Positions 24,057 through 36,490 of a stretch of 64,000 nucleotides of DNA are shown piece after piece. A program made the translations under genes and the position numbers. Every line of letters begins with the position of its first letter. The stretch's first letter is position 1. The DNA comes from Lineus longissimus (taxonomy: Eukaryota; Nemertea; Pilidiophora; Heteronemertea; Lineidae), in contig NC_088311.1 of the NCBI RefSeq assembly GCF_910592395.1, positions 8,064,501 through 8,128,500 on the forward strand. The letters run 5' to 3'. The notes under the pieces are model-generated. The model had not been told where the DNA came from. It worked only from the letters and a program-made list of their open reading frames with translations, and ran no database searches.

Positions 24057-24074
24057 GGGGGGGGGGGGGGGGGG
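24057..24074 (+). repeat. Run of 18 consecutive G
   Basis: The G run is followed by TCCCCAGACCCTCCCTGGGA, a C-rich complement, so the strand can form either a hairpin or a G-quadruplex. It sits in a short decayed repeat with no coding potential. Length may be unreliable in assemblies. Confidence 0.9.
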
Positions 24075-24362
24075 TCCCCAGACCCTCCCTGGGACCCTCC
24101 CTTGCTTCCAAAATTGGACATTCGGTGCTGTCTGGCTTGAGAACTGCGCGCACCTTTTCCAAATCTCTGGATCCCACCATTAGACAAATAGATAAAAACA
24201 TGAACTCGAACAAATGCCTCTCAGCAAGATGCTTTCATAGCACTACCGGCTTAACCCAGGAAATAGAAAGTTCCTTTTTTCCCAAGACAAGGAGCTGTGC
24301 CAAAAGCCTCTCTGAGGAGGCATAATGTCATCACGGAAATCATATGAAACTGCTAATACTAA

Positions 24363-25266
24363 GAGGAATCATCGGAATGTCCTCGAGCTAAGGCGGAAGC
24401 AGGCGTCACATGCTGAGGTGAAGATAGGTAATAAATGATAAGCATCACCATTACACATTAACCCAAACCAAGCATGAATATGAAAATATCAAAGAGAACT
24501 AAAAAGATAGAAAGAAGAGTAATGAACGAATAAACGTCTGCAGTGACAACTATATTACTCTGACCACTTGCTGATTCTGACACCAAGATAGAGTATCATC
24601 ACACCTAATCCGAGTATTAACTAAAGTCATCAGATCAGAAGAGACCCCCTAAAAGTGAATTCAAGCATGTTGGATCTTAATGTCTCCACAACTGGTCAAC
24701 TTATCATCAGACACACTGGCAAACAATTTCATATCTTATTACCGTTATAGACAAGATGATCGTGACATTGACACTATAGAACATACAACAAGATGATATT
24801 AGATCTGTTTCTCATAAACTTTTGTCCGTTGCCGCTCGGTGAGCTCCAAGATGTCATGATCAGCCATAACATCTATTCATTGTAGTGAGATATGGTTTGG
24901 GCAATTTATACTAACCCTGGAGGATCAGAACCCCAACTGACCAAGAATTTTATCTTAATCTTCTGTATTGGAGGCAGGTCTTCCAACACAATGAGAGAGC
25001 CTGTCCTGGATAGTGTCTGGGAAAATGTGTGCATCATGAAAAAGGGCCAAATGACCTGGAGAAGGCTGTGCAGTTGTCAATTACGTAACTCAATTTTTAT
25101 ATTTGACCAGCTTGTACAAAGCATCTTGAATTGCACTCAAAACGGAATACTCCACTATTAAACTGATTTAACATAGCAGGATGAAATGTCCAGCAAACCC
25201 AAAAAAAGAGCAAGAGGCAAAATCTTCCACCTAATTTTCTAGTAATGTATTTTGCATCTTACTTAC
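24363..25266. other. Non-coding, presumed intron downstream of host exon 2
   Basis: Directly follows (on the minus strand) the donor of the candidate exon at 25267-25353. No further exon is recognised in it. Confidence 0.35.
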
Positions 25267-25353
25267 AAGACATCATCTAATGACGGTGACAAAGGAGTGT
25301 CCCAAAACCCACTGTCACTATCCACACTCACACACTGGGAATGTCTGGGACGA
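25267..25353 (-). CDS. Candidate host-gene exon 2 (87 nt), product unknown
   Basis: On the minus strand a pyrimidine-containing tract and CTACCCTCAG acceptor is followed by 87 nt ending at a strong GTAAGT donor. Read in phase 2 it gives RPRHSQCVSVDSDSGFWD then TPLSPSLDDV, an Arg-Ser and Asp-Ser-rich, probably disordered and phosphorylatable segment. The exon is symmetric (phase 2 in, phase 2 out). It joins without a shift to the candidate first exon at 63452-63543, creating an R-R junction. The same frame remains open for about 126 codons upstream of the acceptor, so a longer exon or an alternative acceptor cannot be excluded. I do not recognise the family. The evidence is splice signals plus composition only. 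Confidence 0.45.
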
Positions 25354-25987
25354 CTGAGGGTAGACAAGATTTGGAGAGAAATTAGGGTCAAGACAGGATA
25401 AGTTGGGAGGAAGCACACAGTTTGCCCCCAAGTACAAACATACACATTCTGTGAACATAAGTTGGTTATGCTGAAGCGATGAAGTGCAAAATAATAGGAG
25501 AGAGAATAATGACAGATATCTAAAATGTCATCAGAAAAAAAATGCACTTGATCCATCTTAACAGCAATTTGCTGACCTCTGTCAAGGATAGCATTACTAG
25601 GGAGGTACAACTCGGAGAAAGAGTCCCTCTTTGTGTGTGTTGTCATTAGTTTCAGTAAGGTTTCACTGTTCCAAGTCGTCAAAATAGTCGAGATTAACAG
25701 AAACAACGTGTGGGTCTTCAAGTCTTCAACCAAGTCCTTGCCAACTTCGATTTACTGACTTCCTGTAGGCTAATAAGCTCTAGAGGGGTGAAAATGCCTT
25801 AACCACAAATGTGCACACCAAACCTTAGACTCTGCATTCAACACTTCTTGAGTCAATCGTTTATACTGGTTAGTGCTAAGGTAGAAGACCTTTTGTTGCT
25901 CATGTTACAGTGCAAACGACAAGATGATATAGTCGATTCAACATACATTACCACCATATCGTCTGATTCGTATCCTTGATTGGTTAA

Positions 25988-26016
25988 ACTTACCTAGAAT
26001 AGAAAGAAGAAGGAAA
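25988..26016 (-). promoter_or_regulatory. Candidate recursive splice site (zero-length exon)
   Basis: Minus strand: TTTTCCTTCTTCTTTCTATT then CTAG|GTAAGTTT, with the junction between 25994 and 25993. A long pyrimidine tract and 3' splice site abut a consensus 5' splice site, the form of ratcheting points in long animal introns. It lies about 640 nt upstream of candidate exon 2, inside the presumed 38-kb intron. It could instead be an unused acceptor/donor coincidence. Confidence 0.45.
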
Positions 26017-29000
26017 ACATGTGTTAAAAGTAAATAATGCTGACAGACTGGAAAAAGATTCTTTAACTCCTTTGTGACTGGAGACGGCTAACTTTGGTCA
26101 AGACATAGAAGAACAGGGCATTCGTATCATGTTTAAGCTAAAATGATAGCCATAACGAAACCACATCTGCCAATGTTACCCCACACACATGTATAAGGAA
26201 AGAATCCTAAAATAGTCGACTATGACTGGGCCATATAAATTTGTCATTATCCGTCTTCACGATGATTGATTTCAAATTGGCGCACCAGGGGTAATGGACC
26301 ATTGCAGATGTTATTGAGTTTTTGCAGCCTCAGACTGATTGAAGGTCTATGGAAGTGGTCATGTATGAGCAGCCCATGAACCACAGTGTAGGGAGAGCAC
26401 TTCAGATTTGGAGCCGAGTTATTCCGGAAATCATCCAAAATTTCTGCATTCACGAAGCAGCCTAAAGACCAAGATATTCGCAACACCATTCACTTACTCA
26501 ATCATTCTCTTTTCTGTTCTAAGATTGTCCCAAGGTATTCTCAGAAACTGGGTCATTAATACGAAATACAACTTAATTATTCATTTCCCTTCTTAAGAAG
26601 TTCAGCCTAAAATTCCCAGATATACATGCCGGACTATCTTTATTGAAATCCTACGACTTCCAATGAGAAAATCCCTGGATTTATCATGAGACCGGATTTG
26701 AAATATAGTATTGTATAATAAACTACCATATTGATTCCAACAGCTTCCACTTAGCAATTTCTTTGGCAATCATTCCAAATGGCTCAGCATTTCTTATGAA
26801 AAGATGTCATTCTATTCCAAAGAGGATCAGGCTCTAGACGAAATTATGATTAATGTCTTAATGAAATTCTCTTGGTTCTTGCTGTATCAGAATGTAATGC
26901 TATTTTGATCATGATGGCATGGAAATGGGAATAAGGCTGGGTGTAGCGGCTCAACAAGCTATAATGCAAGATGTAATAATCATTGACAACTTAAGACACT
27001 AGACAGACCCCCCTCACTCCATCACGAAACAGTTCATTCTACCAAGATGGTAATCAAGTTAAGCACGATCTTGCTGCTTCTGAACACAACCATCACTATC
27101 TTGCTACTTTTCGACACCACTAAATTTTCAACAGAGCTGCCAACTGAAACCAGAAAATGAACAAACACACATGTAAACTAATTCCTTCACAAGGCAGTCA
27201 AAGCTTTCCAGCAATTGAAATCTCTAATCTGATTCTGCATGCCAGCTGCTGTCTCCCATTTGTACAATCCATCATGAAAGTTTGACATTTCATGCCTTTT
27301 TGATCACTTTGACAATATGGTATTAAAGGAGCTGGGATAAATTTGTATTTGATACAAGGCTTGAAGCCATCTCACAGCAGGCCAAAAATAATAGCAGGAC
27401 CACACTTGACAATTAAAGGAGGCCGCAGAGGCAGAGCTAGGATTCATTGACACTTCACACTTAAAATCCTGGTAAAGATGTAAAAAAAACCCTCAAATGT
27501 CCATGTGGTCAATTTCAAATCTCTTTCTAGGATAAGGTGAGACATGCAGCTCCAAGATCTTTCAAGAAACTGATCTGATAGACCATGTGACACCAGTGCC
27601 TGCTCTTTTTTGTCTTGCGGATAAAGCCAAGATGGCTAAATCAGGATGAAAAAGGACAACTTCTCTGTGGCAATCTGATGATTGAGTTGCTTTTTACCGA
27701 GTATCGTCTCAGATGAGCACCATGTCATTGGCTCCTCATACTGGATCTATTCAGTTTCATGTCTTGCTTAGGGCAATTTGGAGTCGTTCTTTGTATCATT
27801 ATGCCATTATCTACACTTCAATCATCAATGGACAGGACTACCATGATCATCGCTGCTTAGAAAGAGATCTGATGCTACTTTATAGTAGTTACCAATATCC
27901 AGCCTCATTTCGCGTTCTTCATGATTCGAGCAGTCCGTTTCCTTTTTTTCACAAAAATCATCCTGGATGAGAGATGAACACTTTTTGACTTGCGTTACCC
28001 CGGGAAGAGCAGTGTGTAGTAGTGCTGAACAGTGCTTACTTTTATCTGAACAGGGAAAATGTATTCAAGTATCGCCATCTATAGTATTTGGATCGAACTA
28101 ATGTTTCCCAAGTGGGTATGGCATGTTTAGAGAGGCTGTGGTCAAGTGCTGATAAATTATAATCAAAGTATGGCATGACATAAACTGCACGTCACGGCAG
28201 GTGATATGGACATGAAATGACATGCTATGCCCACAGCGAAAGGGTTTCACTGATTATTAGGAAATTATGTCATTAGACAAATTGGACTTCTACAGTTGAT
28301 ATTAAGCAGGGTCATGACCAACTTTCATTCTATTTCGTTGTGCGATTTGCCAATAACTTTCTTTCGCTCAGCCATTCTGTCAGCGGACATTGGAGATATC
28401 AAAATAAAAAATAATGGTCAAAAAGAAGTTAGAGAACATAAAGCAATAAACCAAAATCCCTTGATTTACAACCCTAATGGTCAAAAAGCATCAAGTCAGG
28501 AAAAAATGTAGCGGAGGCAAGGAAAAATCCAACAGCATGATAAAGAGCAAATGGGATCACAAAAAAAAATCCTGCCATTTATTCATGACACCTTGATCCA
28601 TTTATATGCAATGCTTTGTTGTTTATGATGTGAGCAGAGACAATATCTCCGAGAATTTACCTCATGTCTTTTTGGTTCGGTGCACACAATCAAACGAATG
28701 ACATTTCGTGACGGCTTTCATGAGAAATTGACAATAACGCTGCCAGAATATGCTCATCAGCGGAAGATTATTTTGATGCATGGGGATGTCATCCCCAGAG
28801 GAAAGACAATCACCCATGGTGGTTCTGTTTGATGTTCAGGTATTACTATGGCATTGGTTGAAGTTTTGGTGTCAATTATAGAAGATAGTGAATTTTGGGA
28901 ATTGTGGGCAAAGCCAGCAATCTCAAAATTACCGCATCAATCTTCCAATGCATACATGTAGCTGCCGTGTACTAATGATCTTTCAGTCTCATCATTAAGT

Positions 29001-29287
29001 CTAAAACACACTATCAGTTGTCTCCATAGATTGTCATTAGAAGACACAAATGAAAGGACTTTATTCCCTGCTAATTGGGTCTAACTGACAAATTGATGTA
29101 CTTCTATTTCTGATGAGTATCCACAGAGTGAAATCAGTATTGAGCTGTATCCCAGACATCTCAAGAACATTCATGAGGTTAAGGAGAACCAGATAACAAT
29201 TTGAGGGACCAACAAAGTGTTCTTTTTCACTTATTTTTCCATGCATTAAAACAATACATAATGCCATCCTCATTTACGAAGAAAAGA
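26017..29287. other. Non-coding, presumed large intron, nothing recognised
   Basis: Ordinary AT-rich sequence. No exon with paired splice sites, no inverted termini and no tandem array was seen. Confidence 0.4.
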
Positions 29288-29575
29288 AGCTTTTTTGTAT
29301 GTGTAGCTAGGCAACTGAATTGGTGACTTCTTAGAGCTTGTATTGAAATGATACAATCGATAGAATATCCTCACATACAAAATGAGACACTTTTTTTTCC
29401 ATCGAAATGTTAATTGGCGACATATTTTTTTATCTCGTATTGGAATGATACACTTGGCAGAATACTACTGAATAAAGATATTAAGCAGCTTTTTCATACA
29501 GGGTGAACTGATGGGAAACTGAATTGGTGACTTATTGTGCTCAAGTGAAATGGATACACTTGGTGGAATATGTCC
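29288..29575. repeat. Three diverged tandem units of about 94-110 bp
   Basis: AACTGAATTGGTGAC (29313), GTTAATTGGCGAC (29408) and AACTGAATTGGTGAC (29517) each follow a T-rich AGCTTTTTT-like lead. Each precedes (C/T)TGAAATG-ATAC-A--(T/G)G-(T/C)(A/G)GAATA. The order is preserved in all three, so this is an old tandem array. Confidence 0.75.
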
Positions 29576-31270
29576 CGGAGCATAGAATAGAAGTACATGG
29601 CTTGGAATCTGAGGGATTCAAGCAAGCTTATTCCACAGAATAACAGTATTCTTCCTCACACACGGCCCAAAGGATTTGTCTCATATACTGTTCATTGCCG
29701 TGACATCTTCAACTTACAGGGCATGACAATCCTATTTATTCGCAACAAATTGGCTCAAGATGATAAAGTGACATGGCGTGGTAAGCTCTACAAGTCCAGC
29801 GAGCACAATTAGGAAGACATGGGCTATTATGGACGGTCAGAGTAATGACATGACGCATGCGATGTTGGCGACAATGATTGGAGGAGATGGGAATCATGGG
29901 GGAGGCGTGATACTCAAGTAAACCATGTATCGATGCAATGTAATGTCTATTAAATGGAATTAGGGATATCATAAATGGTCACCACAGAGAGATAAGATGT
30001 GTGGTGACTAAAGAAGAAAGAATCAAGATGCAATCATAAGGCTAAATCACATAAGAAATGTCTATTCAAAGGAATCATTGTCAACCTCTTCGTGACCCTT
30101 CTGTACAATATGTCGTACACAAAAATGATGAAAAGTGCTACAATTATGGCAAATAACTGGCAGTAGAGATCTTAATGCGCACAGCGATAACAGGGTTATA
30201 ATTAAACTTCATTAGTCTCTTCAGCTATGGCCATTTTCAGAAAAGAAACAGGAAATTGGTGTTCTTTTGACCATGTCTGCATGAAGAAGTCACTTTCTAA
30301 GTCAATGTCAGTGAATCTTATTAGATTTCTTTATCCCCCAAATACAAGGTACTTCATCTACATTGTGATTAGTAAACAACATTCTTTTGACACATCCTCC
30401 GGAGCAGAAACTATAAACATTAGCCACTAATCTATTCATGAGCTGTTGTCTGATTGAAGACATGACCAGAATTCATCACAAATTACAGGGAACAAAAACA
30501 CATCTTAGACGCGGTCCATTCACGTGAAGGCAATCTCCTAATTACAATGCTGTCCTGCATCCAGAGGCGACAAGCCATTGGGGCTTGATCTTCAAAAAAT
30601 ATAATTCTGAACAGAGAGTTGTCTGACGTTACATGCGTAAGCACAATCATTCTCGACCTTCTTCATGTTCTTATAATATTCGGAGGGCTGGTCACTTTGA
30701 GTGATTAGTTCCATATCTGCTCATCAGGTGGCACAGCTTACATTGCCACTGTTGTCAAAGCAAAAGAGAGCAGAAAAACTTCCCGAAAGTGTAAAATTGA
30801 AAAGTTTATGATGCAATATGGCCCATGATGTGCTGCCACATAACAGGACCACACATGCTTAAAATAAACATTACACATCCAGTATCTCCTCAGAGAGCTG
30901 ATGATAAGATTGCAATCTTCTGATGCGCAATCGCATATTACGTTGTATCAATCTTTAAGAAAGGTCAATGGACTTATTCAATAACTGTTTACACAGTAAA
31001 TCACAGATTTCATTTTGCGAGCACACCAAGTCTCCCTGGAGAGCATTTCAGGAAAACGGCCAATCTGGTATGCAGCCCAGGAATTCGGCTGGGAGAGCCG
31101 GCTGAACATTTATCAATGCAAATTGAAAGCCGACTACGCGCAGAAAAGAAAATGAGAAAGAACAAACCGGCCACTTCGGAGTGTGACCAGCATGTATCTT
31201 TTAACAGGATAGTTTTTTATTTTTTTAAGGAGATTCATGAATGCATTGCGTGAAAGGATTGACTTGAATG
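29576..31270. other. Non-coding, presumed intron
   Basis: Nothing coding is recognised. At 31080-31123 a GC-richer stretch holds GGCTGGGAGAGCCGGC and the POU octamer ATGCAAAT (31116-31123), a possible regulatory patch but unsupported otherwise. Confidence 0.35.
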
Positions 31271-31618
31271 TCTTCCAATTTCCCCTTTCCCAATCCTAAT
31301 TGAGCCATTCCAAAAGATCACAGGATGGACTGATATTAGCTTTCCAATTTCCTCTGTCGAATTCCAAATTCCAGATGGAGCCATTCTGAAAAATGTCAGG
31401 GTGGACTTGTAATTTGCTTTACAACTTCTTCTATCATGTTCCTACATGTAATTCCTAATGGAACCATTCTAAAAGATCACAGGATGAACTTGTATTAGCT
31501 TTCCAATATCCTTTGTTGCATTCTTAATTCCTTATGGAGCAATTTCGAAAGATCACAGGGTAGACTTGTATTAGCTTTCCAATTTCCTCAGTTACATTCC
31601 CAATTCTAGAGCCATTTT
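31271..31618. repeat. Five tandem units of about 69-82 bp
   Basis: Each unit runs CTTTCCAATTTCCTCTGT, then CATTCCTAATTC-like sequence, ATGGAGCCATTCTGAAAGAT, CACAGGGTGGACTTGTATTA and GC. Units start near 31271, 31340, 31417, 31499 and 31575; the last is partial. Divergence of roughly 15-25% between units suggests an old minisatellite. Confidence 0.9.
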
Positions 31619-32512
31619 GATATCACGAAATAGGTCACAACACTGATACAGCTTAGCCCCTCCAACAAGAACACATTTGGGTACTTTATCAAACTCCACA
31701 TTTTCTTCAAAGCTTTAGTTGACAAAAAAATAAACTTTGGTGATTCATCAATTTGAAACATATGAATATTGCTACATGTTCTAGTATCTTTCATAAAGAG
31801 GTAGTGAAAATGGGAGCATGGCATGTGTAAATTTCAAACTGCTTCATTGATGAAGTGGCCAAAAAATTTGCTGATGTGCTGCTTCGAGGACTTTTTAGCT
31901 GGTGATGAGTACAAAGTTTAGACACAATGTATGCTACATGTATCGCAGTTGGCCAAAGGTCATGGCTCTGACCAAAATATAGTGGTGTCAAAACACTGAT
32001 GATCATTCTCACTTTTCATTAAAACCCAATAGGTAAGTAACCAACAAGATATCTCTTAACATGGACAATGATCTGACCATGGCTGTCTGTTGGCATGTCC
32101 GACCAGGACACATCATTTGCGCCTAGAATTAGCAAATCACGGTAAATGGAAATAGCAAATTACCACTTAGGCCGAACAGGAGGCTTCCTTATCTATGGTC
32201 TTCTTGGACAGTGTGGTACTAAAAAGCCCCGAGCCATAGAAGCTATGGAAGCCTTTTTTGTCTGGATGGATAGTTCCACAGGTAATTTCCGTCTACCCTA
32301 AGTTCTAAGATCCTGTACTTTTTTTGTAACAAAACACAATTTTCCGGTGGTGACCAATAGCGATAATGGTGTGAATCAGAGCTATATGCAAAAGAAGAGT
32401 TGACATCGGCGCTGAAAACCATGGGAGGCTAAGGCTTGACCACAGGCATTACCATTTTGGCTTGAACATGAAATCCTAAAGCAATAAGAACTCTGAGCTT
32501 CAAACTCGTCAT
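31619..32512. other. Non-coding, nothing recognised
   Basis: No repeat, exon or element can be delimited. Confidence 0.35.
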
Positions 32513-32586
32513 GTACAAATCTGTACATAATCTATTGTTATTTTCATGAAATTCTTAAGAGTGGTGTGGACGGTTACATTTGTCGA
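32513..32586 (+). repeat. Interspersed repeat E, copy 2
   Basis: Same orientation as 9849-9920. Shares TACAAATCTG-(T/A)-ATAATCTATTGT and AAGAGTGG-(C/T)(A/G)TGGA-GGTT. The family is unassigned; no terminal repeats were found. Confidence 0.55.
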
Positions 32587-35500
32587 TGGTTCCATTATCT
32601 ATTAAGTCTATCATTTGATGACCAGCTGCTCATTTGAGAGACCGTCTTTCAAAGAAGACCTAGTTCCCCAACACGGCAAAGTCATTGCCGAATAGCCATC
32701 CTCCTCGGCGTAAATCACCCTTCCTCTTACCAAGCTAATCTCTTTTAATGTTTGCTTACGAGCCACGTCAAAATGACTTCAATGCAGTCACTTTCATTAT
32801 CAGCACCTCACACAGCTATGGCAACAATCAATTGGCCTAAACCTTTCATAGAATGATCTGCTGCTTTGAATACCAATGAACGTAACCGAGGTGTACCAAT
32901 TTCAGTTTACGCATGAATAGGCGACCATGGTTACAATTAATTAAACCTAAGCTTGAGAATACTTCGCCCCAGTGATTGCCAATCGGCTATGCCAGTTGAT
33001 TTCTTTATTATGAGGCTGTTGATTTGTATAGCACACATACTACAAGATCGACGGATAGAAGAATAGAAATACATGTAGTAGACTGTGGAAGTGCCTGTTT
33101 GGAAAATGGCAATGATCAAATGGGGCACTTGAGCCATGATATTGGGATGCTGCTAACTTTCCAATACATTACCAGTCGTTTCAGGTATGAAATCGACATG
33201 GGACTTGGCCTTTTTAAGGAGAAGGTCATTCTAATCACATTACCATAACAGCCATCATATCCTGGAAATGACTTCCATGCAGTTTTTCACTATGTACCGC
33301 AAACTGCCTGAGTAGTTTTTTATTCGAAGAATGGCAAGAAATGTTGTTATCCACCAAAATAAATGACCAAAATACACAGTAGTCAGCGAGAGGACCAGTA
33401 AGTGGTTCTTGTCCTCATTAGCTTTGACTGCTAAGTGACTGTGGCTTCATGAAGACCACAAGCTAGCATGATGGACACATCAGCAATTATTTCGGTCAGA
33501 CACTGTGCTAGAGGCAAGGCAAACCTTTATCTTGTGGACATTGGATCCTGCGAGGAGGAACCATGCTGGAGTGTGGAACTATGTTGCAAGTACTGAATAG
33601 GAGACAGTGGCCAATGACTTTGTAACAAGAGGACGATAACAGGAGTGCCCACTCCGCAAAGCTCTCAGGCATGAAATCTGTCCAAATGGTGCCAACAGGA
33701 CCAACTGCATGAGAGAATGGAAATGGAGAAGAAACTGAGAAAACCTGACAGGCAGGATTAGCTCCCTAAAGAAGTAAACGCAAACGGAAGACATCGAAAA
33801 AAGATGTTTTCCAACAACAGTTCAGTTCAAAATAATCAGTGATATGGGCAGTAGTGATTTCATTCTCAAATTCACTTTAAATAATGTTAACTGCTTCCAA
33901 GCAGAGATGCTGATTATCGCATGATAGGGTGAACAAAAATTGCAAAACCACTGCCTTGCGGCTGAAAACACAGCAGATAAAGTCACTCATTGCATGCAGT
34001 CAGTGGATCAGAGTGACTGAAATAATCGTCATTACGAGTGACAGTAGCACCATAGTACGCAAGATACCGTTAAATCTAGCAATGATGCTGAAAGATTATG
34101 CCGCATTGAACGCAAATCCATTGATACTGATTGATCGTTGATAAGCAATGATAGGAATGGTGTAAAATCAAACAGATAACAATTTAGATGCAACTTAAAA
34201 TCAATCAGGAGTGGTATCAAAGGGGACTATAGGGAGGAGCTAGGGAGTGAAATTGGTTGATTTCAGGTGACGGATATGCACAGTTAGGGGACTGGGTCGT
34301 GTTCACCGCAGCAATATTCATATTCCCATTATTAACTTAATCTGACCTACATCACTCCTGGACTCCTTTAAAAAAATTGGGAAGTTGGAATGCCTGCCTA
34401 ATTCTTGGTAAGCTGGGGTATTGATTTCCCAGGGGCTGATCAAGCTTCAAAACAGGTGAAAGATAATTTCACCTACACCATTTATCATAATTTTGCCTCG
34501 AGGCGAACTCTTCGATGAAAAATATGACAGGCTTTTGGCATGTGAACACATCAGATAACCGATGCATATTTCGTGGCAATAGGATGGTGGATCCTGAGGG
34601 AATAGAGGGAACAACATTTCACATTTCCTTTCTTATCTTACTCCTCCATCGGGACAGCAGTCCCCAGTCGCAAAAGCAAATCTCCTAATATTGGTTGCCT
34701 GAAAGTGTTTGCTGACAGTGCAAGCCTGGGCGCATATTAAGCTTACATACCAATGTGGAGATCAATATCATGGAGGAGATGGGTTTGTTAATCTCCCGGG
34801 TGATTGTCATGACATTCATCAGACCATAGACCGATATTTATAGTGTTCCACTGATTAGGCCTCTCTTGTAATCTTCTCTTCTCTTCCTTTTCTTTTATCG
34901 TTACAACATTAATTTTGATGGAATCTGTCTTTTTTTTTAGCTCAAGGATGAGCCATGTGCTGCAATGCATATGCATTGCTCCTTTGAGTACATCATGCCA
35001 ATCTGTAACATTCCTTCTTCACCGCACCCTTTTTACTCTGGCTATGATCATATCCTAGCTGTTGCCAGAAGGCACTCACCCACAATGTCTGAAAGTTCAA
35101 GCAAAACAAGTTTTCAAATTTGCTCAGCAAAGCATGACATGTGTCACAATGTTGTTAATGAAACAAAAAGACATACGCAATGTTGGATAAGGTTTCTCTA
35201 GAATTCCAAAAATTAGATGAAACCTTCTGTTCTTAGATGTAATGAATAACGATTGAACCCTGTGTGACTGTGACTGAAGAACATCTTGTGTGAGATTAGA
35301 GAGGAGGGATCGCCTGCGGTCGATCTGTCAATTCGATTGCTTATCTCCTTCATTCCATTAAGTCCTGTTTACACAGGCGTTATTTTCTGTCCAATACGGC
35401 ACTTAATGACTACTGATACTGTGTTGAACCAATTTACTTCAGCAAACAAGATCAGTATTGATGTTTCCCTGGACTCATCTTATCAGCCATTTATTAGATG

Positions 35501-36069
35501 CATGGCTTTCGGGTTCAGAAGGTTGGCTTTCAATGCTCGCGTTCATATGTCTCACTCTGCGCGTTGGGTTAAACAAGTCAAGAAACAGCACTCGAGGGGT
35601 AGAAAGAGTGGGGCATGCTATTAACTACCTAAACTGATCAGCACTGCACTGGTTCCATCCACTTTTGGATTATTGTAAAGAAAGGCAATTGGTTAATGCC
35701 GGTCGTATTGGAAATCTAAGACATGACCAGAGCAGAGGGAATGGGTCAGAACATTGATTACAGGCAACCTTCAGCTTGACTTGTTGATGAGCTTTCTCAG
35801 GCAAAACTACAAAAACATCACACCACTTTGACATCTTAAAACTAAGGTATTCTTCCAACCATTAAGAACAGGTCTAGCCAACATGTATTAGAGATCTCAT
35901 CATACACGACACCGCCTGAACAAATCACTGATCAGATTAGGCCAATTTGGCAGCGGGGAGTTTGATGAGGCTTCAATTCCATTTAGTCAAGTTTAAAAGG
36001 TTTCAAGTGTCTGAATATGTTGTTAGGGTGCCTCGGTTTAACAGGGATTTGAACCCGCGGCGGAGTGTC
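32587..36069. other. Non-coding with one perfect 18-bp palindrome
   Basis: GCAATGCATATGCATTGC at 34962-34979 is a perfect palindrome. Otherwise nothing is recognised. A 112-codon open frame at 35286-35624 has no motif or splice support. Confidence 0.35.
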
Positions 36070-36167
36070 TATGTTGAGATACCAAAACCCTTGAGGGTCG
36101 AACTACAATGAAGTCAAAATCCCGAGCTGAGGAAGTGGGTTTCGATAGAACTTGGCATCTCAACATA
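36070..36167. repeat. Inverted repeat with 15-bp arms
   Basis: TATGTTGAGATACCA at 36070-36084 is mirrored by TGGCATCTCAACATA at 36153-36167 with one mismatch. Immediately to the left is GGGATTTGAACCCGCG, which resembles a tRNA T-arm read on the other strand, but no cloverleaf can be built. Probably a small non-autonomous element. Confidence 0.6.
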
Positions 36168-36490
36168 AATACGAACCAGACAGTTAAAACTTAATACTAA
36201 AATGCATCAAAATACACAATGATAAACATGATATTGAAGATCTTGAAAAAGGAAATGATTCATTATCACAGGGGCTTTGCCTTTGTTGGCTAATGTTTAT
36301 CCATTCAGTCTATGTTGATGCAAATAACACAAAATACCACTCAAATTTATTTCAAAGGACTAATGACAATTTTTCATTTCCTTATAATATGTATAAAGCC
36401 ACAATCTACCCCCAACTGTAAATTAATGAATCGATATTCTGAAGATGATCACGATCATTTAACTACATTCACTAACGGATATGGTTCGAT

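Noticed and set aside
31271-31618. CRISPR-like array
   Set aside because: The units are continuous tandem repeats without unique spacers, and the DNA is animal nuclear sequence.
36036-36060. tRNA gene on the minus strand (GGGTTCAAATCCC)
   Set aside because: Only a T-arm-like string is present; the stem has two mismatches and no D-arm, anticodon arm or acceptor stem can be folded.
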